64,000 nucleotides of DNA from Platynereis dumerilii (taxonomy: Eukaryota; Annelida; Polychaeta; Phyllodocida; Nereididae): positions 248,001 to 312,000 of the forward strand of contig JAPTHN010000152.1 of NCBI GenBank assembly GCA_026936325.1, read 5' to 3'. Shown piece after piece: positions 58,462-64,000 of the stretch (within the stretch, counting starts at the first letter, position 1; each line of letters begins with the position of its first letter). The notes beneath the pieces were generated by a model. It saw nothing but the letters and a program-made list of their open reading frames with translations. It was not told the DNA's origin and did not search any database. The translations under genes and the position numbers were made by a program.

Positions 58462-58642
58462 TTTTAAAACGTTTTTTACGTAGGCCTGTTATGTTATTTA
58501 TTTCATTTTGTATTGTTCCTCTGATAATGCTCTCTGTGATGTACTTAAACTCTCTGATTCTCTTTTATTTATACTTTTTAATAAATTTTACACTTTTTCT
58601 TAATTGTTATGGTTGTGATTCACATGCACAATATGTTGTTGA

Positions 58643-58648
58643 AATAAA
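58643..58648 (+). terminator. Poly(A) signal, TLCD3-family gene
   Basis: AATAAA lies about 180 bases after the stop codon and is the first canonical hexamer there. Confidence 0.55.
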
Positions 58649-58677
58649 ACATATCAATGAAATACCATCATTCTTAT

Positions 58678-58683
58678 TTTATT
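58678..58683 (-). terminator. Candidate poly(A) signal, merlin gene
   Basis: TTTATT on the plus strand is AATAAA on the minus strand, about 900 bases past the merlin stop. It lies only 30 bases from the opposing TLCD3 signal. Confidence 0.35.
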
Positions 58684-59586
58684 AACTGAGAACATGACAA
58701 TCATGTTCATAACATGTACAATATAAACTCAGTTCCGAAAACATAACTCTTTCAAGTAAGACTTCACTTTTTCCTATAATTGATATAATATAAAATTGAT
58801 ATGAAAAGTATACTTAATAGCCGTACAAAAGTGTATATTACATTCATTACATTTATATTCGGTTCTATACATCCGTATATTTATAATTTGACTCAAGTTT
58901 CCTCATAAATACATATTCTCTCTTATAATAAAGTATATTTCAGTATTTATAAACTCATAACAATGCATTTTTGTCAGAGGCTGTTAAATACACAACTCCT
59001 GAGTTTAGCCGTAATATTTAAGCACCATCAGATTCAACAGAGTACATTAAAATGTGTTGCTAGTTGCTACCTATGTCGGTATTTTCAACGATTCACAAGT
59101 AACATACAAATATATAACACATTTGAACTACAAAAGGGACTTCTTAATTCTAGCTTGCCAAGCATTTGTAAATAAAGCAAATCAAAATGTTGCATAAAAT
59201 CAAATAAGTTTTCGACTACCCTACATTTCTGATTCAATAAACCTAATCCTAACAGCTTTTGGCATTCTTACATTTTCAATGGGATCGACCTCTCGTAAAT
59301 CTTTTGATAGATTTGTATTTATATGTAATAAGAATATAAGAATATAATGTGAACTTTTATAAACATAATACTGCAACAACTTACCAATAAGCAATCATGC
59401 TGATCTGTCCAACATTCAACACTTTCAAAAACTACACAAATTCCTTGTGTAAATTGTCTTTTATAAGAAGTTAAGAACACCGGACTTGCATTCAAGTGTA
59501 CACTGTCCTTGAAATGGAAGACTTGATATGTGTGACTTGGGCAACAGAAGGTAGATATCAGTGAAGACCTGAACTTCAAGATTGGT

Positions 59587-60482
59587 TTATAGCTCCTCAA
59601 AGAAGGCCACTCTGGCCTTGGTGGTTCCTGACTTGACCTGTGGAGCAAAATAAAGTCAAACTTAACCTTAGAAAGCTGCAATTAGGCTGTCGGAGAATCA
59701 GCAACAGTTGAAATGGCTATGTAAAAACGAATATGAAAAGCCTTGACAAGAGAGCCGAGAGTGTCCCCATAAATAGAGCAGAGAGTGTCCCCATAGACCG
59801 TACCTTGAGGAGAGTGGAGTACTTGGTGTCGCCACTGTTCAGCTTCTCGTGCAGCAGGTCGTAGTGCGTCTTGTTTTCTTCAACTTTCATCCCCTCAATT
59901 TCCGACTTCAGTTCTTTCAGGTGGGCGTGTAGACTTTTGCTTTTCTCCATGTATTCCATGCTGCAAGGAAAATTCAACATTCATGAATTGTGTCAATCTT
60001 TGAGAAGGACAAATGTTTGCCATAATGATGGATAAGGATTCAGCAATTTTGAAAAATCAATGTTGCACCATGAGGCCTCCAAAACTCAAAAGTAACACAG
60101 CGCATAATTTAAGATAAAAGTAAAATGTATGTTGACATTATAGTTGAGCATTATGCCTCTCTCAAAAAGGTTTGATTAGACGTTACATCAGCATGTAGGT
60201 GATGAAAGTAGAATATTGAATACATACTTTTTGTGTTCGTTAAAACTATGAACTCATTTAGACCTACCCTTGAGTGAAGAAATGACTGTGGGCATGTAAT
60301 AATTGCAATTTTGAAAACATTATCTTGCAAGAAAGATTTCTAACTCACCGTTCTTTCTCAATTTCCAGGGAGAGTTGGCCCATGTCAGAAGTGTCGGCCA
60401 CAACTTCCGAATCAATAGCCAAGTCTAATACCATCATTTCTGAAAGCTCGTTCGTCGCATCTCTCTCATAATTTTGCAAGTT
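59587..60482 (-). CDS. NF2: Merlin (neurofibromin 2), last three coding exons
   Basis: Minus-strand exons 60482-60349, 59960-59804 and 59637-59587 join in phase and encode 113 residues to the TAA at 59589-59587. SLEIEKERMEYMEKSK and the ending KARVAFFEEL match the merlin C-terminus (human ...SRVAFFEEL), not ezrin/radixin/moesin, which end in an actin-binding motif. This tail folds back on the FERM domain to close the protein. Merlin is a cortical scaffold that promotes Hippo signalling and restrains growth. The Ser matching human Ser518 is kept (QLSLEIEKE), but the two basic residues before it in human (KR) are GQ here. The FERM domain and helical stalk lie beyond the right edge of the window. 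Confidence 0.93.
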
Positions 60483-60717
60483 CTGAAAATAATGCAAGGC
60501 ATTTCTTGATTAATGACTAAGCTTCACTGATTTATTATACACTTATTCCTTTAGTTAATCAAACTGATGTCACTGATAATCAATTGCTATTAAGTCAGCT
60601 GATTGATCATTCTATGTAAAATTCAACTCGTACACCATAAATTAATGCACACTGAGTATAGTATACACTTAGTAGGTTAGAATTTATTAAATGACTGAAA
60701 TCAGAATAGAGCTTATA

Positions 60718-61719
60718 CGAGGGGCGTTCAGAAAGTTCACGGCTTTTTTTTATATGGACACTTATTTTCAATCTAGAACAATGAATTTTTTACGGGATAA
60801 AATTCAGCAGTTTTGGAATGGGTTTCCAAAATATTGGAACATTTGGACATTTTTAAGTCATTCTGTAGTTGCCGTGGAAACAGAAAGTTTGGCTAGGTGG
60901 AGCAGGTAGTACGGAGATCAAGAAAATCAATGAATTGCGGCTGAGAAAGACTTCTCTCTGTCACTTGTATTAGTAAGATTGACAATATTTGACACAAGAA
61001 ATATGATATTAGCTTCTAAATATACTTTCAAGCATGCCAAATGTTTGTATTCTTACAGCGAACCAATGTGGGGAAGCACTCCTGCATGCCCGATTTGGCA
61101 AGAGCGATTCAGGCGCCAGAATTTGAGTCCTTAACTACATCAGGACTTGTGACAAAGCATGGATTCACTGGTATGAGCAAGAGACCTGAAGGGACAGCAT
61201 TATCCATCCCAGCTATTCCTTTGACATATAGCTTTAAATAAGACCTGGTTTTCCATTACCTTAATCACTGGGGGCAATAGTTTCAGGCACTGGAGGAGAA
61301 AAGGCTTTGGATGACTGAAATGCTTTCACATAAGCTTTTCCTGGAATGCTTCAAAGAACATTTATTTCAACGCGTCAGGTGTATGAATTGATACTTTTGT
61401 AGTACTTGTGAGTATTTTTAAAAGGTAATATTATATTTCTAGAGTTAATTATTGTCAATCTTACTAATACAAGTGGCAGAGTGAGGTCTCTCTAAGCCAC
61501 AATTCATTGATTTTCTTGATCTCCGTACTACCTGCTCCACCTAGCCAAACTTTCTGTTTCCATGGCAACCACAGAATGACTTAAAAATGTCCAAATGTTC
61601 CAAAATTTTGGAAACCCATTCCAAAACTGCTGAATTTTATCCTGCAAAACATTCATTGTTCTCGATTGAAAATAAGTGTCCATATAAAAAAAAGCTGTGA
61701 ACTTTCTGAACGCCCCTCG
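60718..61719. mobile_element. 1.0-kb mariner-like element with about 265-bp inverted ends
   Basis: CGAGGGGCGTTCAGAAAGTT starts the left end, and its complement closes the right end. TA flanks each side, as in Tc1/mariner. The inverted repeats continue inward for about 265 bases (to about 60984 and from about 61453) at roughly 90 percent identity, reaching GGAGATCAAGAAAATCAATG. The single-copy middle (about 60985-61452) shows no full transposase. It is a non-autonomous foldback derivative lying in a merlin intron or intergenic DNA. Confidence 0.85.
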
Positions 61720-61721
61720 TA

Positions 61722-63714
61722 TATCTGAAATCTAACAATCTACTGAGCTTTAATGAGTCCAGCAAACCAGATATAAAATACATAAGTAGATGCTTGTTAA
61801 AACAGTGCAAGTAACCAAATAGGGTAATGCTCTTTGACTCGGACACCCGTGAAAAGTAACCTTGAGTCGGACACTTTTAACTGCATTGAATTGGCTAGTT
61901 GACTGGACACCTGGGCAAGAAATTTATCACAGATGGTCATTTAAGTCCCACTTAATCCTCCAAGCTTTGTAAAATATTTTTGCAGTGTGCATTGTTGGTG
62001 ATATGTGTCCTTCAAAAAGACACATTTCACCGTTGTGCCAACTTAGTTTTTGTGACATTTTGGAAATAGCTGAATTTTAAAAGCAGTAGAATAAGGATAC
62101 AAACTGATCCAATCTTTTAAAAAATCTACAAACATGCGTGTATTTGGCTGCTCTATCATTCTGTCAGGTTTTTTCAGGTACATTTGATCTCAATTCAACA
62201 TGAACAAAGTTTTGAAAAAATTTAAAAGGGCTCTTTGAGTCGGACGCTTGACTTTTTCAAAGTTTGTGGCACCTACCATTACGTAACAAGGGGGGTCAGC
62301 TAGTATCTACCACAGATCAGTTCCCGCCAAATTTGTGACGTCATTACTCTACCACATGTGAAACCTGTATGATGTTATGTAATAGAAAACAGTCCCAGTT
62401 ATTGGAAATCCCTACAGATTTATAAATCTGTTCAAGTGTTAGCTTCTGGGGGTGCCCCCCCTCTCCCCCCCCCCTGCAGAAGGGAGTTACTTCAGGTGTG
62501 ACCAGGCTGCCGCATCCACTGGCCCGGTGTAGTCCAGCATGATCAGTTGGATGGTTGAGGGGGGGGGGGAGGCTCATTTTATCAAGTGCATTGTTGCATC
62601 ATGGATGAGGGATTTAGAAAAAAATGTTGTTGGTCTAAAAATTATTCCCAGAGCTCTGTCACAAGAGAGACATATATACATTAATTTTAACCATGGCAGC
62701 CGGAATATAGTTGTTAAAATACTATGCTGAATGTTTCTAATAAGATTATAATTAATGTGTCTTATCTTTCCTTGAGTTTTATTTTTCAATGCTCTTTTAT
62801 GAAAAGTAATTAAGACATATATGTGTCGCCCATTTGAACATAGAGCTTGCTAAAACATGGATCTAGAACACTTTGGAGATGAAAAGTTGGTCTCAGTTTG
62901 AATTTGATATAAACTGTGGAGTTTTAAGTCCACTTTAAAATATCAAAACTTCTGGATTAATATTAGCTTTAGAGTTGTTGGAAGCAGGCATTCACATTTC
63001 TTTCCTTCTTCATTTGTTTCTTTTTCTTCTTTCTTTCTTGCTTCATTTTATTTAATAGCATGAAATAGATTTACAACTGTACTCATTATGTTCAACACAC
63101 AAAAATAGCAGAAAACTACATCTTTCTGTGATACCTGGTTGCTGAGATTAAGCTATCATGAATGTTTGTATTGAACATGTATTTATAATCATAAGGTCTT
63201 CGAGTTTATGAATCAGGTGAGAATCAGGGCATGGACTTACCATAAACACATCCCTTAACAAGTATGTGGTTTATTTGGAGCAATAAAAGGCAGACCCAGT
63301 TCACAAGTCCCTGGATGAGTTGGTGCACGTGGGCTGGTGGTGGTGGGAGGAGTCTAAAGCAGGCCATAGCAGTGCTCAGCTGTGATTGGCTCAGAGTTAG
63401 AGGGTAGGGAGGGGGATTTCTTGGAGGGGGAGATGTGATAAAGGAGTGGCGTTTGCTATTGGCCAAGCCAATTTGACAGACAGGTGAAATAAGATAGCTG
63501 ATTTTAATTCTAAAAAAAAAAGGCCTGCAAATTGCAGTAGAAAGGCCAGCATAAGAAACATCCAATGAACACAATAATTGTGATGACTGAAATAATAATA
63601 TATTTAGATAAACACTTTTATATATACTTACACATCCATTAATCCATAGCTTTATTCGATTTAAATTAATCAAACTAATGTCAATATGTTGGGCAGCTTG
63701 GGCTGGGAGTTGGG
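61722..63714. other. Non-coding stretch (probably merlin intron)
   Basis: No merlin exon is recognised. GAGTCGGAC words recur at about 61870 and 62230. G- and C-runs lie near 62457 and 62560. A minus-strand open frame at 63224-63673 lacks family content. Confidence 0.5.
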
Positions 63715-64000
63715 CTTATTTGGATCAAAGCAAAAGATAGAGCAAAGCTTAAAATGAAGCAAAGTATGTAATACAGCAAAGTGAGAAATCAAGCAAAAGA
63801 GAAGGATTGAACAAAGGAAGAAATGAATCAAAGTGAGAGATGGAGCAAAGTTAGAGGTAGAGCAAAATGGAGAGGTGAAGCAAAGGGAGAGGTACGGAAA
63901 ATGGAGAGGTGGAGCAAAGGGAGAGGTAGAGCAAATGGAGAGGTGGAGCAAAGGGAGAGGTACAGCAAAGGAAGAGGTGGAGCAAATGGAGAGGTGGAGC
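63715..64000. repeat. Purine-rich minisatellite running off the window
   Basis: Units of about 16-20 bases such as GGAGAGGTGGAGCAAA and GGGAGAGGTAGAGCAAA repeat at least 12 times, more regularly toward the right edge. One strand is almost all purine. Its translations (Ser/Pro/Phe-rich) are not genes. Confidence 0.9.

Noticed and set aside
63224-63673. 149-codon minus-strand frame with a good donor-like TATG|GTAAGT, considered as a merlin upstream exon
   Set aside because: The translation lacks merlin or any coiled-coil character and reads like non-coding sequence.
63670-63951. Minus-strand Ser/Pro/Phe-rich frame
   Set aside because: It is the translation of the purine minisatellite.

Overview
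This window is nuclear DNA from an animal with intron-rich, single-copy genes set among dense transposon debris. The host genes are clearly metazoan (IFT20, synergin gamma, a TLCD3-type TLC protein, merlin and an extended-PHD protein). The repeat content (DIRS-like and Ty3-like retroelement fossils, a CR1/Jockey-group LINE, tRNA-derived SINEs, many short DNA-transposon derivatives, frequent AGGCCTA words and poly-G runs) suggests a marine invertebrate, most likely a deuterostome such as an echinoderm. That placement is inference; the animal assignment is not in doubt.

Layout. 1-9.6 kb is a graveyard of retroelements: Ty3/gypsy-like fragments, a DIRS-like element lying between two of them, a probable LTR, and a small hAT-type insertion. 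10.5-12.7 kb is a 5'-truncated LINE on the minus strand. 12.7-19.3 kb holds MITEs, a SINE split by a MITE, tandem repeats and otherwise featureless AT-rich DNA. 19.3-35.3 kb is a plus-strand gene for an extended PHD (ePHD) zinc-finger protein. Its fifth coding exon either runs on to a stop (433 aa) or splices, in phase, to a second block of exons starting 8.7 kb downstream (about 1171 aa). The intervening intron is packed with SINEs, a LINE tail, a minisatellite and a MITE. 35.3-42.0 kb is intergenic with several inverted-repeat elements.

42.0-43.8 kb is a complete four-exon IFT20 on the minus strand, head to head with SYNRG (synergin gamma), which has 17 visible coding exons from 45.2 to 54.3 kb on the plus strand. 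56.5-58.5 kb is a complete five-exon TLCD3/FAM57-type gene (plus). It converges on the last three coding exons of merlin/NF2 (minus, 59.6-60.5 kb), whose 5' part lies beyond the window. The merlin intron region carries a 1.0 kb mariner-like element with very long inverted repeats, and the window ends in a purine-rich minisatellite.

The genes do not form a pathway. IFT20 and synergin gamma both act in Golgi-linked vesicle traffic, TLCD3 is a membrane lipid enzyme family, merlin is a cortical growth regulator, and the ePHD protein is probably nuclear. IFT20, SYNRG and TLCD3A all lie on human chromosome 17, so the neighbourhood may keep part of an ancient linkage group. The most novel item is the ePHD gene: two alternative ends, and a conserved-looking C-terminal region of about 560 residues that I do not recognise.
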